From CAIZGX01 sp044354975 (GTDB lineage Bacteria; Bacteroidota; Bacteroidia; Flavobacteriales_D; Sanyastnellaceae), in assembly GCA_044354975.1 (NCBI GenBank), contig JBIKZA010000060.1:1-14680 (forward strand): a DNA stretch of 14,680 bases, given 5' to 3'. Positions 1 through 7,097 of the stretch are shown one piece after another (within the stretch, counting starts at the first letter, position 1; each line of letters opens with the position of its first letter). Under the pieces are notes generated by a model. The model ran no database searches. It saw only the letters and a program-made list of their open reading frames with translations, and was not told where the DNA came from. The position numbers and the translations under genes were made by a program.

Positions 1-768
1 ATCATGCACACAGACCATTGCGCGAAGAATTTGCTTCCTTGGATGGACGGTATGTTAGAGCATGGAATGGCTCATTTCGAAAGAACGGGTCGCTCATTGT
101 TTAGCTCACACATGCTCGATTTCTCTGAAGAGCCTCTTCACGAAAACATTGAATTGAGCGTTGAGTATTTCAAAAAAATGACTCAAATGGGCGTAACACT
201 TGAGATTGAATTGGGTGTTACCGGTGGAGAGGAAGATGGCGTTGATAATAGCGATGTTGACAGCAGCAAACTATACACTCAGCCTGAAGAAGTGGCTTAT
301 GCCTATGAACACATGAACGCGGTTTCTAATCGCTTCACAGTAGCTGCAGCATTTGGAAATGTTCACGGCGTATACAAACCTGGAAACGTGAAGCTTTCTC
401 CAATTATCTTGAACAACTCACAAGAGTTCATTCAGAATAAATTCAACACAGGATCTAAACCTGTCAACTTCGTTTTCCACGGTGGAAGCGGTTCTTCTCG
501 TGAAGAGATTCGCGAAGCTATTTCATACGGCGCGGTTAAAATGAACATAGACACAGATATGCAATACGCATATATGGTGGGAATCCGCAACTACATGTCA
601 AGCAAAGCAGCGTATTTGCAAAATCAAATTGGAAATCCAGACGGCGACGATAAGCCAAACAAAAAATTCTACGATCCACGCGTTTGGTTACGTGAAGGAG
701 AAAAGGAATTCGTGGCTCGCTTGAAGCAAGCATTCGAAGATTTAAATGCAGTTGGACGTAACGCGTAA
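1..768 (+). CDS. fbaA: Class II fructose-bisphosphate aldolase, C-terminal part (5' end outside window)
   Basis: This is the glycolytic and gluconeogenic enzyme that cleaves fructose 1,6-bisphosphate to DHAP and glyceraldehyde 3-phosphate with a catalytic zinc. The frame is already open at base 1 (Ile codon), so the ATG at base 4 is an internal Met, not the start. From memory the fragment aligns almost colinearly with E. coli FbaA (359 aa). HTDHCAK at residues 3-9 matches the region of catalytic Asp109 and zinc ligand His110. GNVHGVYKPG contains the His226 equivalent (residue 122), and FVFHGGSGSS contains the His264 equivalent (residue 160). KMNIDTD supplies the substrate-binding Asn and Asp. 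The C-terminal KKFYDPRVWLR is also typical. The offset of 104 residues implies that about 104 N-terminal residues are missing. The stop TAA (766-768) directly abuts the stop of the convergent T9SS gene. The assignment is near certain. Confidence 0.97.
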   Translation: MMHTDHCAKNLLPWMDGMLEHGMAHFERTGRSLFSSHMLDFSEEPLHENIELSVEYFKKMTQMGVTLEIELGVTGGEEDGVDNSDVDSSKLYTQPEEVAYAYEHMNAVSNRFTVAAAFGNVHGVYKPGNVKLSPIILNNSQEFIQNKFNTGSKPVNFVFHGGSGSSREEIREAISYGAVKMNIDTDMQYAYMVGIRNYMSSKAAYLQNQIGNPDGDDKPNKKFYDPRVWLREGEKEFVARLKQAFEDLNAVGRNA

Positions 769-781
769 TTAGCGCGTTACG
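757..781. repeat. Perfect 9-bp inverted repeat holding both convergent stop codons in its loop
   Basis: CGTAACGCG (757-765) and CGCGTTACG (773-781) are exact reverse complements separated by the 7-nt loop TAATTAG. The loop contains the plus-strand TAA of fbaA (766-768) and, on the minus strand, the TAA of the T9SS gene (769-771). The stem is GC-rich but has no T tract on either side, so it is not a classical intrinsic terminator. It may act as a shared 3'-end hairpin (terminator or RNA stabiliser) for both mRNAs. That role is inference; the repeat itself is seen directly. Confidence 0.6.
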
Positions 782-3651
782 GCTATTGCCTTCACTATTA
801 CGGCGTTTTCATTGATCAGTCGCAATTGATAAACGCCGTTTTCGTATCCGCTTAAATCAAGGATGTGTAACGTTTGATTATTGAGCTTCTGCGTTGAAAG
901 TAATTTCCCCGTGTTATCGAATACCGTTAAGAAAGTGTTTTCATTCATGAAATCCCATTGAATGTTTACCAGATCGCGTGTTGGATTAGGATAAATTTTC
1001 AAGTTGGAAGCGAATATCTCCTGAACAGAAACGTCGACACTCACAGCGTAAAACTGAGTGCTTTCGCAACCGTAGACATTCGTCCAAGTCATTTGTATTT
1101 CGCCAACTCCCGTTATGAACTGATCCCACACTACTTCAATAACATTCGTTCCTTGCCCTGAAACAATAGTGCCTCCTGTAACAGTCCAATCGTAGGTGTA
1201 ATCCATAAGTGAAGCCACTGCGTATGAATACGTATTGTTGTACAGAGCATTTGGCTCACCTGAAATAGATGGAATCTGCGGCTCTGGATATTGTTGAACG
1301 GCAACTTCAGAATAAGAAGAACAGCCATGAATATCGGTATGAGTAACACCGTATGTGCCGGCATCAACAATATAAATTGTGTCAGCTGCATCTGTTGTCG
1401 TCCATAAATTACCGCCAACATAATTCGACCACAATGGAGAAGCAACGTTTTTGCAAAAGAACAATTCACCACCGATTACAGGCGCTGCGGGTACATCATA
1501 CGAGTTCACATAAACAGTATCTGAGGTTGCGCAAAGATCTTGGAAAGAATAAGCGTAAGCATAGCTTCCTGAAAGAATAGGGATAACAGTCCCTTCCGCA
1601 GTAACACCAAATCCACTCCATGCACCTCCCACAGGCGATGCATTAGAAGCTAAATCTATCATGTCACTCGGCATACAAACATTTACATCAGTACCTGCTG
1701 TCATTTGAAGAGGAATAGCTATGGTGAAATAAGTTGAATCAATATTGGTACATCCGTTTCCATCGGTAAATGAATATTGAAAACCGAACGTTCCTTCGGT
1801 CGTTGGTGCGAATGTGTTATTGGAAACATTCACTCCAATCCAAGTTCCTAGATCGGGTGTTGCATTCAACGCAAACGGTCCGTTAGAAATGCAAACCGAA
1901 GTATCTGCTGCAGCTGTTACAATTGGAACTTCAAAGACTGTAATTCCAAGCGAGTCAGTATCTGTGCAACCAAATTCATTGGTCACAAGCAATTCAATTA
2001 TTTCAGTTTGAATTACAGTAATAGTTGTGTCGCCAGATCCTGTAGACCAAGATGGAATTCCGATTGTAGAAGTCAGCTGAACTTCATTTCCTAAACAAAA
2101 AGAAGTTGGACCATTGGCAACAATTGTGGCAACAGGATTGGGATTGACAACAACAGTAACTGGCGCAGAAGTAGCAGAGCAATTGTAAATGTTAGTTAGG
2201 GTTATTGTATAATCACCTGCGGAACTCACAACCAAAATGCTATCGTTTGAATTGGTATTCCATAAATAAAGCGAGTCAATGCTACTTGCTAAAAGCACAC
2301 TGTCTCCTTCACAAAATGTAGTGGCAGACAACGGTGTAATGATTGGGGTAGGAAGGGGATTGACCGTGATGGAAGTACCCGCTGAATTCGCAACGCAATT
2401 GTCTGAGTTCGTCACTGCAACAGTATAAATGCCGGTGGTGTCAACGGTAATGAAAGAGGTGGTATCTCCCGTATTCCACATGTAAGCTGTGCCCAAATTA
2501 GCGGTTAATGTTGCAGACGTATCAGCACAAAAAGTTAATGGATCTGATGAAGATATGCTTGCTGTTGGATTCGAAACAGCAATTGAAATTGTTGCAGTGG
2601 AATTAGATGTTCCTGCTGTAGCAGAGCAAGTATAGGTCGTTGAAGCGGCTGTTGGCGAAACAACAAGGGTGTTTCCAATGGTACCGCCGTTCCACACATA
2701 ACCAATAACAAATGGGTTGTAAACCGCGGCAGGTAATGAAGTGCCTGCAAATGTTCCAATCTGAGGAATGGCAGCCGACGGAAATGTAACTCCCGACGTT
2801 GCTCCTGGCGCACCTATGGTTATGGCTGGGCTGGAAGTAATAGTACTGAAGTTGGCTTGGCTTCCCATATCGAATGGCATATGAACAATGACATTCTGCA
2901 TATTCGCAGAAATTAATTTCCTCTGGTAAATAGCGCTGACATCAGCGGCAGTCAAAGCAATTTTCCAAACACGAAATTCGTCGAGTTGACCTAAGTAACC
3001 GTCATTAGGGTCAGCGTCAACAACTCCCAAAGGAGGATAGAAATCTCCAAGATGCGGACGGAAAGCCACGGTTAAAGGAACCCCAAAAGTATTGTTCGCG
3101 TAATTGGATCCATTCAGTCGCGTTCCAACCGAAACTCCATCAATGAAAAGTTCGAAATTGTTTAAAGTGTATACAACAGCACAGTGGTGCCATCCCGATA
3201 GATCCGCCACATAGGTTAAGCGCGAAGCTGAAAATTGATGGCTTTGCTCCATCACTGAAATGCCATTTTTTCCAACTGAAATTCCTGAAGATCTTCTTTG
3301 TACACCGCTATAAATACTCTTAGGATATACGGCGTAATTCTGCCCAGATTCTCCATCATAGATTCCAATACCGTCAACATGCTCTGTAAGAAGTGCAATA
3401 GAATCAGGCGTATTGAACCAAAACTCATAGGAAAATGTTCCTACGGTTTGTTGTTGCACGTCGCTCAGAATTATAGCTTGATTTGCAATACGATTAAAAT
3501 TTACAACTCTGTTCGGAAGATCCGCTGTTGCCGTGAGCGTGGCACTTTCTCCTGGACATAAAACCATGTCGTTAGAGGTAATGCTTAACGTTTGCGCATT
3601 CGTAATAACTGAAACCACGCAAATAAATAAAAGGAATAAATACTTTTTCAT
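769..3651 (-). CDS. T9SS-secreted adhesin-like protein with LamG and Ig-like repeats
   Basis: A 960-aa secreted surface protein of unknown specific role. Residues 1-20 form a Sec signal peptide (MKKY, hydrophobic core, cleavage after NAQ). Residues about 45-245 look like a LamG/concanavalin A-like jelly roll, with FSYEFWFN, GWHHCAVVY, ELFIDGVSVG and GQLDEFRVWK as hallmarks. Six tandem Ig-like units follow (about 360-790), each with a Cys pair: 375/419, 447/491, 519/562, 587/634, 659/707, 733/777. A PKD/Ig-like unit follows at about 793-872. Residues 884-960 are a T9SS type A sorting domain (IYPNP at 886-890, then VFDNTGKLL and ENGVYQLRLI), which directs export through the type IX translocon and is normally removed on anchoring. 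LamG modules bind glycans or proteins in other families; no ligand can be named here. A good promoter lies at 3668-3675. The start is supported by the signal peptide. Confidence 0.9.
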   Translation of the reverse strand: MKKYLFLLFICVVSVITNAQTLSITSNDMVLCPGESATLTATADLPNRVVNFNRIANQAIILSDVQQQTVGTFSYEFWFNTPDSIALLTEHVDGIGIYDGESGQNYAVYPKSIYSGVQRRSSGISVGKNGISVMEQSHQFSASRLTYVADLSGWHHCAVVYTLNNFELFIDGVSVGTRLNGSNYANNTFGVPLTVAFRPHLGDFYPPLGVVDADPNDGYLGQLDEFRVWKIALTAADVSAIYQRKLISANMQNVIVHMPFDMGSQANFSTITSSPAITIGAPGATSGVTFPSAAIPQIGTFAGTSLPAAVYNPFVIGYVWNGGTIGNTLVVSPTAASTTYTCSATAGTSNSTATISIAVSNPTASISSSDPLTFCADTSATLTANLGTAYMWNTGDTTSFITVDTTGIYTVAVTNSDNCVANSAGTSITVNPLPTPIITPLSATTFCEGDSVLLASSIDSLYLWNTNSNDSILVVSSAGDYTITLTNIYNCSATSAPVTVVVNPNPVATIVANGPTSFCLGNEVQLTSTIGIPSWSTGSGDTTITVIQTEIIELLVTNEFGCTDTDSLGITVFEVPIVTAAADTSVCISNGPFALNATPDLGTWIGVNVSNNTFAPTTEGTFGFQYSFTDGNGCTNIDSTYFTIAIPLQMTAGTDVNVCMPSDMIDLASNASPVGGAWSGFGVTAEGTVIPILSGSYAYAYSFQDLCATSDTVYVNSYDVPAAPVIGGELFFCKNVASPLWSNYVGGNLWTTTDAADTIYIVDAGTYGVTHTDIHGCSSYSEVAVQQYPEPQIPSISGEPNALYNNTYSYAVASLMDYTYDWTVTGGTIVSGQGTNVIEVVWDQFITGVGEIQMTWTNVYGCESTQFYAVSVDVSVQEIFASNLKIYPNPTRDLVNIQWDFMNENTFLTVFDNTGKLLSTQKLNNQTLHILDLSGYENGVYQLRLINENAVIVKAIAVTR

Positions 3652-3667
3652 AGTTCTAAATGATGCT

Positions 3668-3675
3668 CAAATATA
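3668..3675 (-). promoter_or_regulatory. Bacteroidota -7 element for the LamG/Ig-like T9SS gene
   Basis: Read on the minus strand this is TATATTTG, a perfect match to the TAnnTTTG -7 box. It ends 16 nt before the ATG (3651). No clear TTG is seen at the -33 position. Transcription would start around 3660, giving a very short 5' UTR without a Shine-Dalgarno sequence. Confidence 0.55.
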
Positions 3676-3748
3676 AGCACACCACTACTTGAATTAATGA
3701 TTGTAAGTGTATTAAGTCTATGTAAATAAACAGGAAATGTTGGATGCA

Positions 3749-4645
3749 TTAATCGGCACCGTACCGCGGGTGAAAGAGCTGAATCTCTTCTTTCAATCTT
3801 GAGCGATCTATGTGAGTGTATATCTCAGTCGTCGTAATGCTCGAATGCCCGAGCATTTCTTGAACAGCGCGTAAATCGGCTCCAGCTTCCACCAAATGTG
3901 TTGCAAAGGAATGGCGAAAAGTATGCGGACTCACTTGCTTTTGAATACCCAAGGCAACGCAGTTTTCTCGAATAATGGTGAAGATGTACATGCGACTTAA
4001 TTTCTTTCCTCTTCGATTGAGGAACACAAAATCTTCATGACCCGGCGCAAGCTTCATGTGATTGCGCATGTGCTCGAAATAATGCTGAATCCACTTGGTG
4101 GCCTCTTCTCCAATGGGAACGAATCTCTCTTTATTTCCCTTCCCCACAACACGCAAGAGCTGGTCGCTTGTGCGCATCTGAGAGATCTTTAGTTCAGTAA
4201 GTTCGCTAACGCGAAGTCCGCAGCTGTATAAAGTTTCTAGAATTGCTCTGTTTCTAGTTCCCTCAGGTTTACTTAAATCGCAATGCTCGATGATCGAAAC
4301 CACTTCTTCAACACTTAATACATCTGGGAGTTTTCTTGAGGTTCGAGGCATCTCTATGAACTCCATCGGATCCACAGAAATCAGTTTTTCTAAGATTAAA
4401 TAAGAGAAGAATCCCTTCAACCCAGAAATTATGCGAGATTGACTGGTTGCTTCAAGTCCCAGTTCATGGAGGAACTTAAGGAAGAAAGTTATGGTTTCAT
4501 GCGTTATGGAGGAAACGGGAACACTCTCAGTAAACTGCTCTAATTTACCAACGTCTTTTAAATAGGCTGAACGGGTGGCTTCCGACAAAGATTTCTCTAA
4601 GCGCAAGTAGATGTCAAATCCCTTTTTTAATCCAGCCCAACTCAT
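3749..4645 (-). CDS. xerD: Tyrosine recombinase, XerD type
   Basis: A 298-aa site-specific tyrosine recombinase. In other bacteria XerC and XerD resolve chromosome dimers at dif near FtsK, and the length is typical of XerC/XerD. An N-terminal SAM-like core-binding domain (residues about 5-85, with SEATRSAYLKDVGKLEQF) precedes the catalytic domain. All catalytic residues are visible: Arg145 in GLRVSEL, Lys169 in VVGKGNKER, His241 and Arg244 in SPHTFRHSFATH, His267 in LGHSS, and nucleophile Tyr276 in EIYTHID. The start ATG is followed by a standard N-terminus. XerD is preferred over XerC from overall resemblance to flavobacterial XerD, but the two paralogues are hard to separate by eye. There are no phage or transposon genes nearby, so it is taken as a housekeeping Xer protein. 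A strong terminator sits 20 nt upstream of its start codon. Confidence 0.9.
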   Translation of the reverse strand: MSWAGLKKGFDIYLRLEKSLSEATRSAYLKDVGKLEQFTESVPVSSITHETITFFLKFLHELGLEATSQSRIISGLKGFFSYLILEKLISVDPMEFIEMPRTSRKLPDVLSVEEVVSIIEHCDLSKPEGTRNRAILETLYSCGLRVSELTELKISQMRTSDQLLRVVGKGNKERFVPIGEEATKWIQHYFEHMRNHMKLAPGHEDFVFLNRRGKKLSRMYIFTIIRENCVALGIQKQVSPHTFRHSFATHLVEAGADLRAVQEMLGHSSITTTEIYTHIDRSRLKEEIQLFHPRYGAD

Positions 4646-4665
4646 GTTACGAAGATAGACAAAAC

Positions 4666-4693
4666 GAAAAACCCTCGCGAACGAGGGTTTTTC
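4666..4693 (-). terminator. Strong intrinsic terminator just upstream of xerD
   Basis: A 12-bp perfect stem, GAAAAACCCTCG (4666-4677) with CGAGGGTTTTTC (4682-4693), encloses a CGAA tetraloop. On the minus strand the GC core is followed by TTTTTCGTTTTG, a good terminator tail. The hairpin ends 20 nt before the xerD ATG, so transcripts from any promoter upstream must pass it to express xerD. It could end a small RNA or act as an attenuator. The symmetric A/T arms mean it could also stop plus-strand transcription. Confidence 0.75.
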
Positions 4694-4724
4694 AGACTAA
4701 TTACCTAAACAAATTCTAATTAAC

Positions 4725-4732
4725 CAAAACTA
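4725..4732 (-). promoter_or_regulatory. Candidate -7 element for xerD leader transcript
   Basis: The minus-strand sequence TAGTTTTG matches TAnnTTTG exactly, but no TTG is visible about 19 nt upstream. If it is used, transcription would start near 4718 and run into the terminator at 4693-4666 within about 25 nt. This is a weak call from a single short box. Confidence 0.25.
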
Positions 4733-4802
4733 CAGGTAACCTTTGTTACTCGGCAGTATACTTAAATATTGTAATGTGCATTTGCACGTGATTTCACAAT
4801 CT

Positions 4803-4853
4803 CTAAGCGTTCTTAGACATGACAAACATATAGCGACAATTCAGGCCTTTCAT
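4803..4853 (-). CDS. Possible 16-codon small ORF or leader peptide
   Basis: On the minus strand an ATG at 4853 opens 16 codons (MKGLNCRYMFVMSKNA) ending in TAG at 4803. It lies inside the putative leader or sRNA upstream of the terminator that precedes xerD. I do not recognise the peptide. A near-consensus -7 box (TATGTTTA) lies just upstream at about 4879-4872. An ORF this short can easily arise by chance. Its only support is position: downstream of a possible promoter and upstream of a hairpin series ending in a terminator. The stop codon falls within the TCTAAG/CTTAGA hairpin, as would be needed for translation-coupled folding, but this is speculative. Confidence 0.2.
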   Translation of the reverse strand: MKGLNCRYMFVMSKNA

Positions 4854-4895
4854 TCTAGGTTTTTCGACTTATAAACATAGGAATGTGAAACCGGA

Positions 4896-4926
4896 TTTGT
4901 ATTTTTAGAAAATTCATGTATATTTG
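4896..4926 (+). promoter_or_regulatory. Promoter of rpmE2
   Basis: TTTG (4896-4899), a 19-nt spacer, and TATATTTG (4919-4926) form a textbook Bacteroidota sigma-ABfr promoter. The expected start near 4933 leaves about a 20-nt leader before the ATG at 4954. That leader is A-rich and has no Shine-Dalgarno sequence. Confidence 0.75.
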
Positions 4927-4953
4927 CACTCGTTTTAATAAAGAATACAGATA

Positions 4954-5211
4954 ATGAAAGCAGGAATACACCCAGAAACTTACCGTTTGGTAGTTTTCAA
5001 AGACATGTCGAATGATTACGCGTTCTTAGGAAAGAGCACTTGCAATACCAAAGAAACAATCATGTGGGAAGACGGAAACGAATACCCTGTAATTAAATTA
5101 GAGATCACTCAAGCCTCTCACCCGTTTTATACTGGTAAGATGCAATTGGTAGATACAGCAGGTCGTATTGACAAGTTCAAGACGCGCTATGCAAAATTCG
5201 AGAAAAAATAA
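4954..5211 (+). CDS. rpmE2: 50S ribosomal protein L31 type B
   Basis: An 85-aa large-subunit ribosomal protein of the type B (YkgM-like) family. It is recognised by the N-terminus MKAGIHPETYRLVVFKD, by FLGKSTC and ASHPFYTGK, and by the C-terminal DTAGRIDKFKTRYAKF. Type A L31 carries a zinc-binding Cys set; this protein has a single Cys (residue 30) and so cannot form that site. In organisms with both types the B form serves under zinc shortage, but in many Bacteroidota a type B protein is the only L31. Whether a second copy exists cannot be seen here. The gene is monocistronic: its own promoter lies 28 nt upstream and a terminator starts about 20 nt after the stop. Confidence 0.96.
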   Translation: MKAGIHPETYRLVVFKDMSNDYAFLGKSTCNTKETIMWEDGNEYPVIKLEITQASHPFYTGKMQLVDTAGRIDKFKTRYAKFEKK

Positions 5212-5232
5212 TAATCATCACCGCTTACAAAG

Positions 5233-5263
5233 AAAAGCCACTCAAGCGAGTGGCTTTTTTTTT
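5233..5263 (+). terminator. Terminator of rpmE2
   Basis: An 11-bp perfect stem AAAAGCCACTC (5233-5243) / GAGTGGCTTTT (5248-5258) with loop AAGC is followed by an unbroken T run to 5263. It is a classical intrinsic terminator. Confidence 0.9.
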
Positions 5264-5285
5264 ACTCAGTCGTCTAAAAACCATG

Positions 5286-5293
5286 TACTTTTG
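5286..5293 (+). promoter_or_regulatory. -7 element for the argS operon
   Basis: TACTTTTG matches TAnnTTTG. Its last base is only 8 nt before the argS ATG (5302). With the usual short distance to the start site, the mRNA would be leaderless or nearly so. No TTG is seen near -33; the T run of the preceding terminator lies a little further upstream. Confidence 0.45.
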
Positions 5294-5301
5294 TACTCCG
5301 T

Positions 5302-7095
5302 ATGAAAAACGTCGAAACCGCCTATCAATTGCTTCATTCAGCATTGAAGAATGTCTTTCTAAATAACTTCCAAATGGAAGTTTCTGATAGTGAAATCCAA
5401 ATTCAAAAAACACGCAAAGAGTTCGAAGGAGATTTAACGGTTGTTACCTTTCCATGGGTGAAAAAAATGGGAAAGTCGCCTGAAGAGGTTGGACAAGCGA
5501 TTGGCGAGGGACTTCAAATTGAAATCCCTGCAATTGAACGTTTCAATGTGGTGAAAGGATTCTTGAATCTTCATTTCAATGATTTATTCTGGGAGTCGCA
5601 GTTCGAGTATGCCCTTCAACAAGAAAATTTAGGTTTGCCTACCACGAATTCTAAGCCCAGAATAATGGTGGAATACGCTTCGCCAAACACCAACAAGCCA
5701 CTGCATTTAGGACACCTTCGAAATATATTCTTGGGTTATTCAGTCTCTGAAATTTACAAAGCGAACGGTCATTCAGTTACGAAAGTTCAAGTGATTAACG
5801 ACCGCGGAATACACATCTGTAAAAGCATGATCGCTTGGATGGAGTCTGGGTTAAATGAAACTCCAGAATCTTCTGGGATGAAAGGCGATAAGCTTGTTGG
5901 GAAATACTACGTTGAATACGATAAGAAATTTAAGATGCAAGTCGCTGATTTAATAGCGTCAGGCCTTTCAAAAGAAGAAGCTGAAGCGCAAGCTCCCATT
6001 GCAGTTGGCGCGCGTGAGATGTTGTTGAAATGGGAAAATAAAGACGAAGAAACATTGGCATTGTGGTCGAAAATGAACGGATGGGTATACGCGGGATTCG
6101 ACGTGACCTACAAGACCATGGGTGTAGATTTTGATAAATTATACTACGAAAGCGATACGTATATTTTAGGAAGAGACGAAGTGATGAAGGGATTGGAAAG
6201 CGGAGTGTTTTTCAAGAAAGATGACGGAAGTATTTGGATAGATTTAACAGGCGAAGGATTAGACGAAAAAGTGGTTCTTCGGAAAGATGGAACCGCCATG
6301 TACATAACACAAGACATTGGCACCGCCATGCTGCGTTTCCGCGATTATCCGGAAGCGTCTTCGTTGGTTTACACCGTTGGAAACGAACAAGACTATCACT
6401 TCAAAGTCTTATTCAAAATATTGAAAAAATTAGGATTGGAGCAAGCGGAGAAGTGTTTCCACTTGAGTTACGGAATGGTTGAACTTCCCGAAGGGAAAAT
6501 GAAAAGTCGCGAAGGAACTGTCGTAGATGCAGATGATCTCATGGCCGAGATGAAGCAAGTGGCGAAAGAAGTGGCTGAAGAACAAGGCAAGCTCGACGGA
6601 ATGTCGGAGGAGGAAAAAGATCACTTGCATCACATCATAGGAATGGGTGCACTGAAGTATTTCTTGCTTCGCGTAGATCCGAAGAAAAGCATGCTCTTCG
6701 ATCCGAAGGAAAGTATAGACTTCAACGGGAATACAGGTCCGTTCATTCAATACGGATATGTCCGCACACAAGCCATTCTTCGGAAGGTAGAAGAAGAGTT
6801 ATCGATGTTGAATTACAAGGGAGAACTTCACCCTTCTGAGCGACAATTGATTAAGCATTTGCTCGATTTGCCTGACGCGTTCGACGACGCTTCAAAAGCA
6901 TACAACCCCGCTGTGCTTGCTGCATACATTTATGAATTGGTTCGCGAATTCAATAGTTTTTATCAGCAATGTGCAATTTTACGCGAACCAAATAACGAGT
7001 TAAGAGTTTTTCGTTTAGCACTTACCAAACAAGTGGGTGAAGTGGTTAAGAAAACAATGAATGTATTGGGAATTGAAATGCCCGAAAGAATGTAA
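5302..7095 (+). CDS. argS: Arginyl-tRNA synthetase
   Basis: A 597-aa class I aminoacyl-tRNA synthetase that charges tRNA-Arg using ATP. The order of domains is standard. An N-terminal additional (Add-1) domain covers residues about 5-105. The Rossmann catalytic domain carries the HIGH motif as HLGH (135-138, after SPNTNKPL). A degenerate KMSKS loop appears as GKMKSREGTVVDA (398-410). The C-terminal helical DALR anticodon-binding domain runs from about 465 to 597, with TGPFIQYGYVRTQAIL near its start. The length fits bacterial ArgRS (about 550-600 aa). It is the first gene of a tight plus-strand cluster; ribB follows after only 2 nt. The -7 box at 5286-5293 leaves almost no 5' UTR before the chosen ATG. 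Confidence 0.98.
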   Translation: MKNVETAYQLLHSALKNVFLNNFQMEVSDSEIQIQKTRKEFEGDLTVVTFPWVKKMGKSPEEVGQAIGEGLQIEIPAIERFNVVKGFLNLHFNDLFWESQFEYALQQENLGLPTTNSKPRIMVEYASPNTNKPLHLGHLRNIFLGYSVSEIYKANGHSVTKVQVINDRGIHICKSMIAWMESGLNETPESSGMKGDKLVGKYYVEYDKKFKMQVADLIASGLSKEEAEAQAPIAVGAREMLLKWENKDEETLALWSKMNGWVYAGFDVTYKTMGVDFDKLYYESDTYILGRDEVMKGLESGVFFKKDDGSIWIDLTGEGLDEKVVLRKDGTAMYITQDIGTAMLRFRDYPEASSLVYTVGNEQDYHFKVLFKILKKLGLEQAEKCFHLSYGMVELPEGKMKSREGTVVDADDLMAEMKQVAKEVAEEQGKLDGMSEEEKDHLHHIIGMGALKYFLLRVDPKKSMLFDPKESIDFNGNTGPFIQYGYVRTQAILRKVEEELSMLNYKGELHPSERQLIKHLLDLPDAFDDASKAYNPAVLAAYIYELVREFNSFYQQCAILREPNNELRVFRLALTKQVGEVVKKTMNVLGIEMPERM

Positions 7096-7097
7096 CT

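Larger units (their letters stand above)
4646..4953. other. 308-nt intergenic region between divergent xerD and rpmE2
   Basis: No long ORF is present. The right end (4896-4926) holds the rpmE2 promoter. The remainder, read on the minus strand, contains a 16-codon ORF (4853-4803) and several short hairpins. The hairpins are TCTAAG/CTTAGA at 4802-4817, GTGCA/TGCAC at 4776-4787, and GTAAC/GTTAC at 4736-4749. A TAGTTTTG box lies at 4732-4725 and a strong terminator at 4693-4666. This arrangement suggests a small RNA or a long xerD leader on the minus strand. Confidence 0.5.

Noticed and set aside
4..6. ATG at base 4 as the start of the aldolase
   Set aside because: The preceding codon continues the aldolase sequence (I before MHTDH), and the fragment aligns with residue 105 onward of the 359-residue E. 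coli enzyme, so the gene begins outside the window.
1131..1472. 113-codon minus-strand ORF within the first T9SS gene, and similar internal ORFs elsewhere
   Set aside because: These are out-of-frame shadows of the long repeat-rich gene, without their own start context or recognisable domains.
3749..4645. Tyrosine recombinase as integrase of a mobile element
   Set aside because: Length and motifs fit housekeeping XerC/XerD. There are no direct repeats, excisionase, phage or transfer genes nearby, and the tRNA genes 5 kb away show no partial duplicate that would mark an attachment site.
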